Made by a program: the position numbers and the translations under genes. A stretch of DNA of 13,228 nucleotides from assembly GCA_021204285.1 (NCBI GenBank), contig JAJPZP010000085.1, positions 4,648-17,875 on the forward strand. Reading direction: 5' to 3'. Positions 6,619 to 13,228 of this stretch are shown here, piece after piece. Numbering within the stretch: position 1 is the first letter of the stretch; each line of letters opens with the position of its first letter. The notes below the pieces were generated by a model, which worked only from the letters and a program-made list of their open reading frames with translations, ran no database searches and was not told the DNA's origin. This DNA comes from Lachnospiraceae bacterium (GTDB lineage Bacteria; Bacillota; Clostridia; Lachnospirales; Lachnospiraceae).

Positions 6619-7647
6619 ATGGGATTTACATTCAATAAAAAGCTGCCGATTCCAAAGGAGATCAAGGCAATGTATCCGGTCTCCGCGAAATGCGCGGCGA
6701 TAAAAGAACAGCGGGACAAGGAGATCCGCGACGTGATCACCGGAGTAGACGACCGCTTCCTGATCATCATCGGACCCTGCTCGGCGGATAACGAGACGGC
6801 TGTCATGGACTATCTGAGCCGCCTGGTTCCGGTACAGGAAAAGATCAAGGATAAGTGCATCATCATTCCCCGCATCTACACAAATAAGCCCCGCACCACC
6901 GGCGAGGGCTACAAAGGCATGCTCCATCAGGCTGACCCGGAGGCTGCGCCTGATCTGCTCGAAGGTCTCATTGCCATTCGGAAACTGCACATTCGTAATA
7001 TCGAAGAGACCGGTCTGACCGCATCGGACGAGATGCTTTACCCGGAGAACTGGTGGTATCTGGCTGACCTTCTGTCCTACGTCGCAATCGGCGCGCGCTC
7101 TGTAGAAGATCAGCATCACCGCATGACTGCCAGCAGCTTCGACGTCCCTGCCGGCATGAAGAATCCGACGAGCGGCGACCTGACCGTCATGCTGAATTCT
7201 GTCATGGCAGCGCAGCATGCCCACTCCTTCATCTATCGTGGCTGGGATGTCAACACTCCCGGCAACCCGCTGGCGCACACCGTCCTGCGTGGTGCAACAA
7301 ATAAATACGGTACTACGCTACCGAACTATCATTATGAGGATCTCCTGAACCTCTACGAACTGTATCAGCAGAAAAATCTGCAGAACCCGGCCTGTATCGT
7401 AGATGTGAACCACTCGAATTCAAACAAAAAATATCTTGAGCAGATCCGTATCTCCAAGGAAGTGCTGCACAGTCGCCGCCACAATCCGGATATTTGCCGG
7501 CTTGTGAAAGGACTTATGATCGAGAGCTACATTGAGGACGGCAACCAGGGCGTGCATGACAAAGTTTACGGGAAATCCATTACCGATCCCTGCCTTGGGT
7601 GGGAGAAATCTGAACGCCTCATGTATGAGATTGCGGAGGAGTGCTGA
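6619..7647 (+). CDS. aroF: 3-deoxy-7-phosphoheptulonate (DAHP) synthase, class I
   Basis: 342-residue cytosolic enzyme that joins phosphoenolpyruvate and erythrose 4-phosphate, the first step of the shikimate pathway to Phe, Tyr and Trp. It carries the AroF/G/H-type marks: GPCS (52-55, metal-ligand Cys54), PRIYTNKPRTTGEGYKG (84-100), GARSVEDQHHR (158-168), KNPTSGD (181-187), VDVNHSNSNK (His265), ESYIEDGNQ (Glu302) and TDPCLGW (Asp323). These line up with the E. coli metal ligands Cys, His, Glu and Asp. The length is that of the bacterial type, with an N-terminal extension of the kind that binds feedback inhibitors; which amino acid inhibits it cannot be read. GGAGGAG lies 7 nt before the ATG. 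It stands alone, convergent with the large fusion gene; no other aro gene is present. The AroF/G/H sub-branch is uncertain. Confidence 0.96.
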   Translation: MGFTFNKKLPIPKEIKAMYPVSAKCAAIKEQRDKEIRDVITGVDDRFLIIIGPCSADNETAVMDYLSRLVPVQEKIKDKCIIIPRIYTNKPRTTGEGYKGMLHQADPEAAPDLLEGLIAIRKLHIRNIEETGLTASDEMLYPENWWYLADLLSYVAIGARSVEDQHHRMTASSFDVPAGMKNPTSGDLTVMLNSVMAAQHAHSFIYRGWDVNTPGNPLAHTVLRGATNKYGTTLPNYHYEDLLNLYELYQQKNLQNPACIVDVNHSNSNKKYLEQIRISKEVLHSRRHNPDICRLVKGLMIESYIEDGNQGVHDKVYGKSITDPCLGWEKSERLMYEIAEEC

Positions 7648-7675
7648 CGTGTCATTGTAATTCAAACAGCATGCC

Positions 7676-7808
7676 ACAGACCGCCTTCTGCGAAGGCTAT
7701 ATGCCGCTTGCGCGTCATATGTCTGAGGCTTTATGGGCGTTCCGCCCATCCCGAAATGAAGAGACAGCCTTTAGCAGGTAAACCTGCACGGTCTGTCTCT
7801 TCATTTCG
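7676..7808. repeat. Hairpin cluster between two convergent genes
   Basis: The 177-nt gap after the DAHP synthase stop holds a chain of hairpins: gccttc-tgc-gaaggc (7683-7697), atgggcg-ttc-cgcccat (7733-7749), and a 16-bp stem cgaaatgaagagacag / ctgtctcttcatttcg (7752-7767 with 7793-7808) that encloses a smaller gcagg/cctgc stem (7774-7787). An 8-nt segment at 7676-7683 (acagaccg) can instead pair with 7789-7796, which would compete with the large stem. No T-run is present. It probably ends transcription from both sides or is a REP-like element. Confidence 0.7.
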
Positions 7809-7824
7809 ATGCTGTTCTGAGCTG

Positions 7825-10800
7825 TTATCTCACATATTTCTGGATAAAATCCAGAATGATCTTCCGCGTCTCCTCATAGCCGCTTCCTGTCTCGAAGCGG
7901 CGCTCCGGGTGCCATTGCAGCGCGAGTACCTTCATCTTGTCCGATCCAAAAGCCTCGACGACATGATTTTCGCGGTCAATGGCGAGCGGCTCAAAGCAGG
8001 GCGCGAGACCTTCTTCGTAAATACAGTCAGAGTGATAATTATTCACCCAGATGTTCCGCTGTTCCTTTACAAGCCAGACTTCATGATCGACACCGCGTAT
8101 CCGGCGAACCGGGAGCTTTGGATAATACCAGAGCTTCCCGCCGAACATGACGTTGATATACTGCATGCCGCGGCAGGTGGCAATGATCGGGATGCCATGC
8201 GCCAGACAGTAGTGGATGACCTGCTCCTCCATATGGTCGCGGTGCGGCTGCAGCTCATCCTCGTGCGGCCTGTCATAAAATTCAGGCGGCAGGGAACCGC
8301 CGCCGACCACGATCAGCAGATCCCGCTTCTTATTGAACACCATCTCCACATTTTTCGTAAAATTTGATATCGCCTTCGGGATAAAGCCGAGCAGCTCATA
8401 AAAGCGTACATAGCCGGATTCCAGGATGTCTACCGGATCACCGTACTGGTTCACGCCCTCGCGCTGCGTGATCAGCGCGCTTAAATTTCGGTACTGCAGC
8501 CCTGCCTCGATTTTTCCCGCCCGGCAGTCCATAACCAGATAAGACAGAGACGACACATAATTGTAGATCTTTTCCCCGCAGCCGATCGCCGCCGGAATCT
8601 CAAACTCCGCACAGCGAATCGCCATATGCGAGGCCGCTCCGCCAAAGCGTGTGATGAAGCCCTTGATCCCCTTCGCGAACACCCATTCATAGCCGGGATC
8701 CGCCTTCGGCACGATCACAATCTTGTCCCTGATATCCGCGCCCGGCTCCTCGTCCAGCAGAACAACCTCCCCCTCGACGCGCTTCGTCGTGATGAAATTC
8801 GGCCTGGCTTCGTAGACCTCAACAACGTTAAGACTGCTCCGATCCAGAATCACTTCCGGCAGGAAAAGTTCCTGGTACTCCTGATATTCCAGACGACGCC
8901 TTTCAATACGCAGCTCCAGCCTGTCCTTGAGTTCCTCCATTGTCATGTACTGTGGCAGCTTAAAATCTTCAATTTCCAGCCAGGAAAGATCATTTCTGGC
9001 AATCTCCATGATCGCTCCGCTGCGAACCAGCAGTTCCAGAATCAGGCTCAGCGATTTTGTAAACTCAAATTTAAAGTATTCGCGCTGTTTAATCGCCTGG
9101 TAAATAAAATAGACGAGCTCCTCAACACCGACCGACAGTCCCGTCTCACGCAGCGCCATCTCCAGGCGAGCGGCATCAAGACGTTTTCTCCCTGTCTCCG
9201 GCCGTGCGGTTCGCGACTGTCCCGGACGGAAATTCATCTGATCGTAGCGCTCTGTCCGAATATCGTAGGTGCCAACCCGCAGATGCCCATATTTCCGGTT
9301 AAACTCAGCGCGGCTGATCTCATCCATCGAGAAAGCGCGAAAATCCTCTTCAAACTCTGTGGAGACCGTCGTGATCGACTGCATGAATGCGTCGATGTCC
9401 TCCTCCGTAAACCAGGTCTCCCCCTCCTGCCCTGCCGGGCCGCTCTCCGTCAGGCTGCGCAGGAAAGCCCGCGCCATGAAAGCCATACGTGCCTGCCGGG
9501 CGAACTGCGGTGTCCCGTAGTGCTGCAGGCTGGCGCGCAGAGACTGCACCGCAGCCAGAATCCTGTGCAGGGAAGCGTTCGGATCCTCCAGGAGTTTCTC
9601 CTCATTGACACGCACCTCCTCCAGCTTTCTCAGGCTTTCCCGATCCATGGCAAGAATCTCATCAAAGCGCAGAATCGCCTGCTCCGTCACATGTTTCAGG
9701 CTGCAAAGAAGCTGTTGCCGCTCTTCCTCACGAAAGCCATGTTCCAACAATCGCTTTGTCTTCTCCGGTGTGCTGAAATCATAGCTGGTAAAGACAATTT
9801 CAAATTCAATCTTATCGTGAGCAGTAAGGTTATGACGCAGCGCATCCTGATAATAAGCAACCAGCCGGAGCGAAAGCTCCTCACTGAGCTCCTGTGGAAT
9901 CAGCGAATAGAATGCGTACTCCAGACAGATGTAAGGCTTATTTCCAATCCGGTGCATCAGATCCTGCTGCAGCCTGCGATAACCCAGGCCCTCGATTCCC
10001 TGGTTCCATGCCCGGTGTGTGATAATCGCGCGATACAGCGAATAGTCGAGCGGGCGCGGATTATTCCCAATAATCTCGGAAGGATTCCAGAAAGCCATAT
10101 CGGACATCATCATCGGCGTACCGGTAATCACATTCTTGTGCTGCTCATACATCTTTCCCGCATTTTCCAGCATATTGTAGAATTTGTGATCGTCATAGGC
10201 ATTTTCCTGCCGGTAACTCGCCACGAGCGGGCGCATCTGGAACAAAATTACCCTGCCGTCACGGTCAATCGCAAACTCGATATCAAGTGCCAGCCCGTCC
10301 ATAATATGCTCAAGTTCCTGCACTGCATACAGAAGATCCCGCCATGGCTGCCGAAGCTGCTCCACTTCTGCGTTTCTCACGATTTTCATCATGCGGCCTG
10401 CAGATCCGCTCGTCACACTGTCCGTAGAGCCGGTCTCGTCATAATTGATCAGATAATAAGGTTTATTATTCTGGATATCACGCGTGAATACGACACCGCT
10501 GTAGACGACATGCTGCGCCTGGCACTGGATCAGCACCTGCTCGTTCTCCAGATGACGAATATCGCGTACATAAGAAGCGATCACCGCGTCAACCGCCGCG
10601 ATGATCTCCTCCTCACTGGACGAATCCACGTCCAGAATGCTCTTATAATGTCCAGCGTTCGAATGCCGGTAGGAATCTTCCTCCGAGGAGGAACTGCGCA
10701 CCACGATCCTTCGTCCGCGGAACTGCGCCATAATCTCATGGCAAACCGCAAGCTTGTCCTTCTGATAATCGCGATTCCATAAAATATACATCTCCTCGAT

Positions 10801-10872
10801 CGAGGATTTCTTAACAAGACTGCGCAGGGCAAAGAGCGTCCCTGCCTTCGTCGATATCAGTTTCTGTTCCAT
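7825..10872 (-). CDS. Putative L-glutamine kinase / gamma-glutamyl amidate hydrolase fusion
   Basis: 1015-residue cytosolic protein with three recognisable parts. (1) An ATP-grasp domain of the PPDK/PEP-synthase type at about 1-220 (VVRSSSSEED with Arg59, SNAGHYKS, ending FQMRPL at 211-216). (2) After a long helical middle containing YGHLRVGTYDI (528-538), a swivelling phosphohistidine domain at about 690-795 with GGAASHMAIRCAEFEIPAAIG and catalytic His749. (3) A class I amidotransferase/peptidase C26-like domain from about 800 to the end, starting ITQREGVNQYG, with Cys900 (ATCRGMQ), NNYHSD, and WHPE giving His988 and Glu990. The C-terminal PEP barrel of PEP synthase is absent. Parts 1 and 2 resemble Campylobacter Cj1418, which makes gamma-glutamyl phosphoramidate from Gln and ATP; part 3 resembles Cj1417, which splits the gamma-glutamyl amide after nucleotide transfer. 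The start is the second of two adjacent ATGs, 6 nt after AAGGAG; a GTG 27 nt further out has no site. It lies 19 nt after the Xer gene. Alternative: another phosphotransferase such as a rifampicin-phosphotransferase relative. Confidence 0.8.
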   Translation of the reverse strand: MEQKLISTKAGTLFALRSLVKKSSIEEMYILWNRDYQKDKLAVCHEIMAQFRGRRIVVRSSSSEEDSYRHSNAGHYKSILDVDSSSEEEIIAAVDAVIASYVRDIRHLENEQVLIQCQAQHVVYSGVVFTRDIQNNKPYYLINYDETGSTDSVTSGSAGRMMKIVRNAEVEQLRQPWRDLLYAVQELEHIMDGLALDIEFAIDRDGRVILFQMRPLVASYRQENAYDDHKFYNMLENAGKMYEQHKNVITGTPMMMSDMAFWNPSEIIGNNPRPLDYSLYRAIITHRAWNQGIEGLGYRRLQQDLMHRIGNKPYICLEYAFYSLIPQELSEELSLRLVAYYQDALRHNLTAHDKIEFEIVFTSYDFSTPEKTKRLLEHGFREEERQQLLCSLKHVTEQAILRFDEILAMDRESLRKLEEVRVNEEKLLEDPNASLHRILAAVQSLRASLQHYGTPQFARQARMAFMARAFLRSLTESGPAGQEGETWFTEEDIDAFMQSITTVSTEFEEDFRAFSMDEISRAEFNRKYGHLRVGTYDIRTERYDQMNFRPGQSRTARPETGRKRLDAARLEMALRETGLSVGVEELVYFIYQAIKQREYFKFEFTKSLSLILELLVRSGAIMEIARNDLSWLEIEDFKLPQYMTMEELKDRLELRIERRRLEYQEYQELFLPEVILDRSSLNVVEVYEARPNFITTKRVEGEVVLLDEEPGADIRDKIVIVPKADPGYEWVFAKGIKGFITRFGGAASHMAIRCAEFEIPAAIGCGEKIYNYVSSLSYLVMDCRAGKIEAGLQYRNLSALITQREGVNQYGDPVDILESGYVRFYELLGFIPKAISNFTKNVEMVFNKKRDLLIVVGGGSLPPEFYDRPHEDELQPHRDHMEEQVIHYCLAHGIPIIATCRGMQYINVMFGGKLWYYPKLPVRRIRGVDHEVWLVKEQRNIWVNNYHSDCIYEEGLAPCFEPLAIDRENHVVEAFGSDKMKVLALQWHPERRFETGSGYEETRKIILDFIQKYVR

Positions 10873-10891
10873 CATCCGCTCCTTTTTCGCG

Positions 10892-11773
10892 TCATGCACG
10901 CGGATGCGTTTTGCTGTACTCCGTTTTCATGCCGATCTGAAATTCTGCGTAAATCTGTGTCGCCGCAATATCTTTATGTCCGCGCATCTCCTGGATAACC
11001 GGAAGGCCTGCGCCTCTTGCAGCCATATGAGCCGCACAGGAATGGCGGAACATCCGCGGCGTAATATCTTTATCAATGCCTGCCCTTGCAGCATAACCCT
11101 TCAGAATTTTCCAGAATCCCTGCCTGCTCATCGGTTTTCCGGAACAGTTTAAAAATAAAATCGTCTGCTTCTCATCCTTCAAAAAGACATCGCGTGCTAT
11201 TTTAAGGTAATCCTTTATAGCCTGCGCTGCTGCCTCCCCAAAAGGAACCATGCGCTCGCGATCCGCGTCACGGCAGATCAGCCATCCAAAACGCAGATTG
11301 ATATCCTCCTCATGAAGCGTGAGCAGCTCGCTGACGCGCATTCCTGTCGCATAGAGCAGTTCCAGCATGGCCCGGTCACGCAATTCTTTCGGCTTATTCG
11401 ATGAAGGCTGCATAAGCAGGCACTCCATCTCCTGCTCTGTCAGGATCTCCGGTGTATGCTTCTCCACCTTCGGCGGCCTGAGAAAAAATGAGGGGTCCTC
11501 TGCAATCCGGTGCTCCCGCAGCAGATAATCAAAAAAAGCTTTGATCGACGCAACATACCGCGAAATCGTCGCCGCCGACATCCCTTTTTTCTCCATATCC
11601 AGTATATAGGAACTCAATACCGTCGCACTCACATCCGCGGCACGCGCGATCCCCTGTTCCTGCAGATAAGCCGCCATCTTTGTCAGATCTCCCCGATAAG
11701 ACATGACGGTATTGCGCGAAAGCCGCTTCACCGTCTCCAGGTATCCCGTAAACTCCTGTATTTCCTTCTCCAT
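10892..11773 (-). CDS. Xer-like tyrosine recombinase with altered catalytic residues
   Basis: 293-residue protein of the XerC/XerD type: an N-terminal SAM-like DNA-binding domain (about 1-90) and a C-terminal catalytic domain (108-290). Present: Arg146 (GMRVSELL), Arg243 and His244 (FRHSCAAHM), His266 (MRGHKD) and the nucleophile Tyr275 (QIYAEF). Missing: the box II His of the HxxR motif is Arg240 (TPRMFRH), and the beta-hairpin catalytic Lys is gone, since the aligned segment CRDADRERMVP has no lysine from about 157 to 186. Family function is dimer resolution at dif or DNA integration. Its place beside spoIIM matches xerD/ripX in B. subtilis, which argues for a resident chromosomal gene and not a mobile one. 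The ATG was chosen because GGGGGA lies 6 nt upstream; an ATG 24 nt further out has no site. It probably starts the transcript that includes the kinase-hydrolase fusion. Confidence 0.88.
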   Translation of the reverse strand: MEKEIQEFTGYLETVKRLSRNTVMSYRGDLTKMAAYLQEQGIARAADVSATVLSSYILDMEKKGMSAATISRYVASIKAFFDYLLREHRIAEDPSFFLRPPKVEKHTPEILTEQEMECLLMQPSSNKPKELRDRAMLELLYATGMRVSELLTLHEEDINLRFGWLICRDADRERMVPFGEAAAQAIKDYLKIARDVFLKDEKQTILFLNCSGKPMSRQGFWKILKGYAARAGIDKDITPRMFRHSCAAHMAARGAGLPVIQEMRGHKDIAATQIYAEFQIGMKTEYSKTHPRA

Positions 11774-11786
11774 AACAATCCCCCGT

Positions 11787-11806
11787 AAAAACCACACACG
11801 GTTTTT
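11787..11806 (-). promoter_or_regulatory. Short hairpin with T-run in the xer leader
   Basis: aaaaacc / ggttttt, 7 bp, 6-nt loop, so on the minus strand a stem ending GGTTTTT. It lies between the predicted start of transcription (near 11812) and the ATG. Only two GC pairs support it, so it is at best a weak terminator or a 5' stabilising hairpin. Confidence 0.4.
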
Positions 11807-11818
11807 CGATATGTCTAA

Positions 11819-11847
11819 AGTATAGCGGAGAATTCACGGCATTTCAA
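11819..11847 (-). promoter_or_regulatory. Sigma-A promoter of the xer-fusion operon
   Basis: On the minus strand TTGAAA (11842-11847), 17 bp, TATACT (11819-11824). It is near-consensus in both hexamers with ideal spacing. The predicted start lies near 11812, about 40 nt before the ATG. Confidence 0.72.
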
Positions 11848-11891
11848 TACATTTTTTGCCCACCGGTTCCAAAACGGCCTGCCGCTCTGCT

Positions 11892-12425
11892 TCACATTCT
11901 CCTCAGCAGCTGCTGTAGCAGAGGAGGATTGATATATACCTCTGCCAGAATTCCGAAAATCAGGAACAGGGATCCCGCAACCGAGAGAAAAAGGTACTTT
12001 CTGCGGCTTCTTCCTCCCCGCCATACCCAGAAGAATACCCAGCCGAATGCCGGAATATAAAAAAACAACTGCGGAAGCACACCCACAGCACAGATCAGAA
12101 TCCCCTCCAGGCCTAAACGAAGCGCAGAAATGCTGAGAACTGTACCCAACAGCATTCCCATACCAAACAGCAGAATACACAACGTCGCCTGCGCCGCGCT
12201 CAGACACCCCAGACAGACCAGCAGCAAATATTGCCCCATGTGGCAGCGTCCTGTATAAACCAGAAGCTTTCCCGTGTCAATCCGAAGGGAAGCGTACTGA
12301 TTCAGGAAATACTCGCTGAAAATTCCGGAGAACCGGGCTTCCTTCTGTATCTGAACCAGGACGATTCCTGCAAGCAGACCCGAAAACAGCAATAAAAGGC
12401 TGCGGCCACTCACTGACTTACGCAT
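11892..12425 (-). CDS. spoIIM: Stage II sporulation protein M-like membrane protein
   Basis: 177-residue integral membrane protein of the SpoIIM/DUF95 type. In B. subtilis SpoIIM works with SpoIID and SpoIIP in the peptidoglycan-thinning complex that drives engulfment of the forespore. Hydrophobic segments lie at about 8-25, 63-82, 80-99, 104-133 and 143-162, and the C-terminus carries EVYINPPLL (162-170), which is typical of the family. It is somewhat shorter than the B. subtilis protein of about 210 residues. The position beside a Xer-type recombinase matches B. subtilis and supports the call. The ATG has AGGAGG 7 nt upstream, but that site is buried in a hairpin. Confidence 0.85.
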   Translation of the reverse strand: MRKSVSGRSLLLLFSGLLAGIVLVQIQKEARFSGIFSEYFLNQYASLRIDTGKLLVYTGRCHMGQYLLLVCLGCLSAAQATLCILLFGMGMLLGTVLSISALRLGLEGILICAVGVLPQLFFYIPAFGWVFFWVWRGGRSRRKYLFLSVAGSLFLIFGILAEVYINPPLLQQLLRRM

Positions 12426-12432
12426 AAAAACA

Positions 12433-12462
12433 CCTCCTGCGTCCAGTATATGGACGAGGAGG
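12433..12462 (-). terminator. Terminator-like hairpin that sequesters the spoIIM ribosome binding site
   Basis: Read on the minus strand, CCTCCTCGTCCA pairs with TGGACG-C-AGGAGG over 12 bp with one bulged base and a 5-nt loop, followed by TGTTTTT. It lies 8 nt after the proC stop, so it fits a proC terminator. The 3' arm is the AGGAGG of spoIIM, and the T-run forms the spacer to its ATG. RNA reading through from proC would hide the spoIIM start region. Confidence 0.75.
12445..12452 (-). promoter_or_regulatory. Possible sigma-E -10 box in the hairpin loop
   Basis: CATATACT on the minus strand matches the sigma-E -10 CATACAnT at 7/8. RNA started about 7 nt downstream would begin at or just before AGGAGG and lack the 5' arm. 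A matching -35 is poor (GTGTAAT with a 17-bp spacer), so the call rests mainly on position and on the known sigma-E control of spoIIM in B. subtilis. Confidence 0.3.
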
Positions 12463-12470
12463 CTTTTCCA

Positions 12471-13228
12471 TTACACTTCCGTACATTTTTTGTAGACCGC
12501 TTCCGAGGCCTTCATAACCGCGCTGCGGAAACCACACTCCTCAAGTGCTGCCACGCCCTCAATCGTCGTTCCGCCCGGACTGCACACCCGATCCTTCAGG
12601 ACGCCCGGATGTTCACCGCTCTCCAGCACCATCGCCGCCGAGCCCTTCACTGCCTGCGCCGCGAACACATAAGCCTGATCCCTGGGCATTCCACAACGCA
12701 CCGCGCTGTCCGCGAGTGCCTCAATAAAGATATACACAAAGGCTGGCGAACTTCCGCTCGCGCAGACAACCGCGTCCATCAGGCGCTCTTCGATGAATTC
12801 CGCTTTTCCGCAGGAAGCAAAAATCCGTGTCAGCGTGTCAAGCTCCTCTTCGGTCAGCTCCTCCTTCCGGCAGCTGATACCGGTCATACCTTCTCCGATC
12901 ATCGCAGGCGTATTCGGCATCACGCGCACAATGCGCCTGTCACTGCCCAGCTTCTGCTTCAGCTGCTCAATCGTCCTTCCGGGTGCCAGGGAAATGATCA
13001 CATGCTCCGGCGTCAGCATGTAGCGGATACCCTTCAGCACCTCATCATAAAACTGCGGTTTGATCGCAAGAATCAGGTATTTACAACGATTGGCACACTC
13101 TGCGTTTGAATCCGCATACACGACACCTGTCTCCTCATGAACCCGCTGCTTCGTCTCGTCCGTCCTGGCTGAAAACACAAAATCTGTTTTGGGAAATGTC
13201 TTCAACAAGCCTTTCAGAATCGCTCTGC
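12471..13228 (-). CDS. proC: Pyrroline-5-carboxylate reductase, 5' part outside the window
   Basis: Cytosolic enzyme that reduces 1-pyrroline-5-carboxylate to proline with NAD(P)H, the last step of proline synthesis. The visible part carries MPNTPAMIGEGMTGI, SGSSPAFVYIFIEALADSA and SPGGTTIEGVAALEECGFR, which are the ProC substrate- and dimer-forming motifs of the C-terminal domain. The frame stays open to the window edge and reads AILKGLLKTFPKTDFVFSAR there, which matches the helix just after the N-terminal nucleotide-binding GxGNM motif. So only about the first 20-25 residues are missing, and internal TTG/ATG starts are not real. It is followed by the terminator-like hairpin. Confidence 0.95.
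   Translation of the reverse strand, partial: RAILKGLLKTFPKTDFVFSARTDETKQRVHEETGVVYADSNAECANRCKYLILAIKPQFYDEVLKGIRYMLTPEHVIISLAPGRTIEQLKQKLGSDRRIVRVMPNTPAMIGEGMTGISCRKEELTEEELDTLTRIFASCGKAEFIEERLMDAVVCASGSSPAFVYIFIEALADSAVRCGMPRDQAYVFAAQAVKGSAAMVLESGEHPGVLKDRVCSPGGTTIEGVAALEECGFRSAVMKASEAVYKKCTEV

Noticed and set aside
8626-10782. A 718-residue open frame on the plus strand
   Set aside because: It is wholly antisense to the kinase-hydrolase fusion, lacks any family motif, and its composition (Leu, Arg, His, Gln, Ile rich) is what a shadow frame gives. The same holds for the plus-strand frame at 4052-5176.
7825-10872. Annotation as PEP synthase or pyruvate phosphate dikinase
   Set aside because: The ATP-grasp and phosphohistidine domains fit, but the C-terminal PEP/pyruvate TIM barrel is absent and is replaced by an amidotransferase-like domain.
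10873-10899. Longer start (GTG) for the fusion gene
   Set aside because: No ribosome binding site precedes the GTG, while AAGGAG lies 6 nt before the second of two adjacent ATGs.

Overview
The window looks like chromosomal core DNA of a spore-forming Firmicute, most likely a Lachnospiraceae-type Clostridium relative of moderate GC. The signs are strong AGGAGG ribosome binding sites, a SpoIIM-like sporulation protein next to a Xer-type recombinase (as in Bacillus subtilis), a DUF5688-type protein, and an RluF/LigA style that I associate with this family. The assignment is inference from gene content, not from a marker gene. All genes except the DAHP synthase lie on the minus strand.

Read in the direction of minus-strand transcription (right to left), the layout is as follows. 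(1) proC, cut by the right edge of the window. (2) spoIIM-like gene, with its ribosome binding site buried in a terminator-like hairpin. (3) A Xer-like recombinase lacking two catalytic residues, with a good sigma-A promoter. It is followed 19 nt later by (4) a very large gene that fuses an ATP-grasp/phosphohistidine kinase to a class I glutamine-amidotransferase-like hydrolase. (5) A convergent intergenic region rich in hairpins, then the single plus-strand gene, a class I DAHP synthase (aroF/G/H type). It is divergent from (6) a DUF5688-like gene, and the two share a 200-nt promoter region. (7) A tandem-repeat/palindrome element abuts the stop codon of that gene. (8) tRNA-Arg(CCG) with its own promoter, then a 10-codon upstream ORF coupled to an SH3-domain membrane-anchored protein. 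(9) A small helical protein whose promoter resembles a sigma-E promoter. (10) The overlapping operon rluF-ligA-mscS.

The most notable item is gene (4). Its domain order matches a head-to-tail fusion of the two Campylobacter capsule enzymes Cj1418 (L-glutamine kinase, which phosphorylates the amide nitrogen) and Cj1417 (gamma-glutamyl amidate hydrolase). This suggests a single polypeptide that makes and releases a phosphoramidate, here outside any visible capsule locus. The C-terminal PEP/pyruvate barrel of true PEP synthase or PPDK is absent.

Two further themes recur. Twice a terminator-like hairpin directly precedes a start codon, with the next gene's Shine-Dalgarno in its 3' arm and a sigma-E-like -10 in its loop; one of those genes is spoIIM, whose B. 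subtilis homologue is under sigma-E control. Two housekeeping-type enzymes (LigA and the Xer protein) also lack residues usually considered catalytic.
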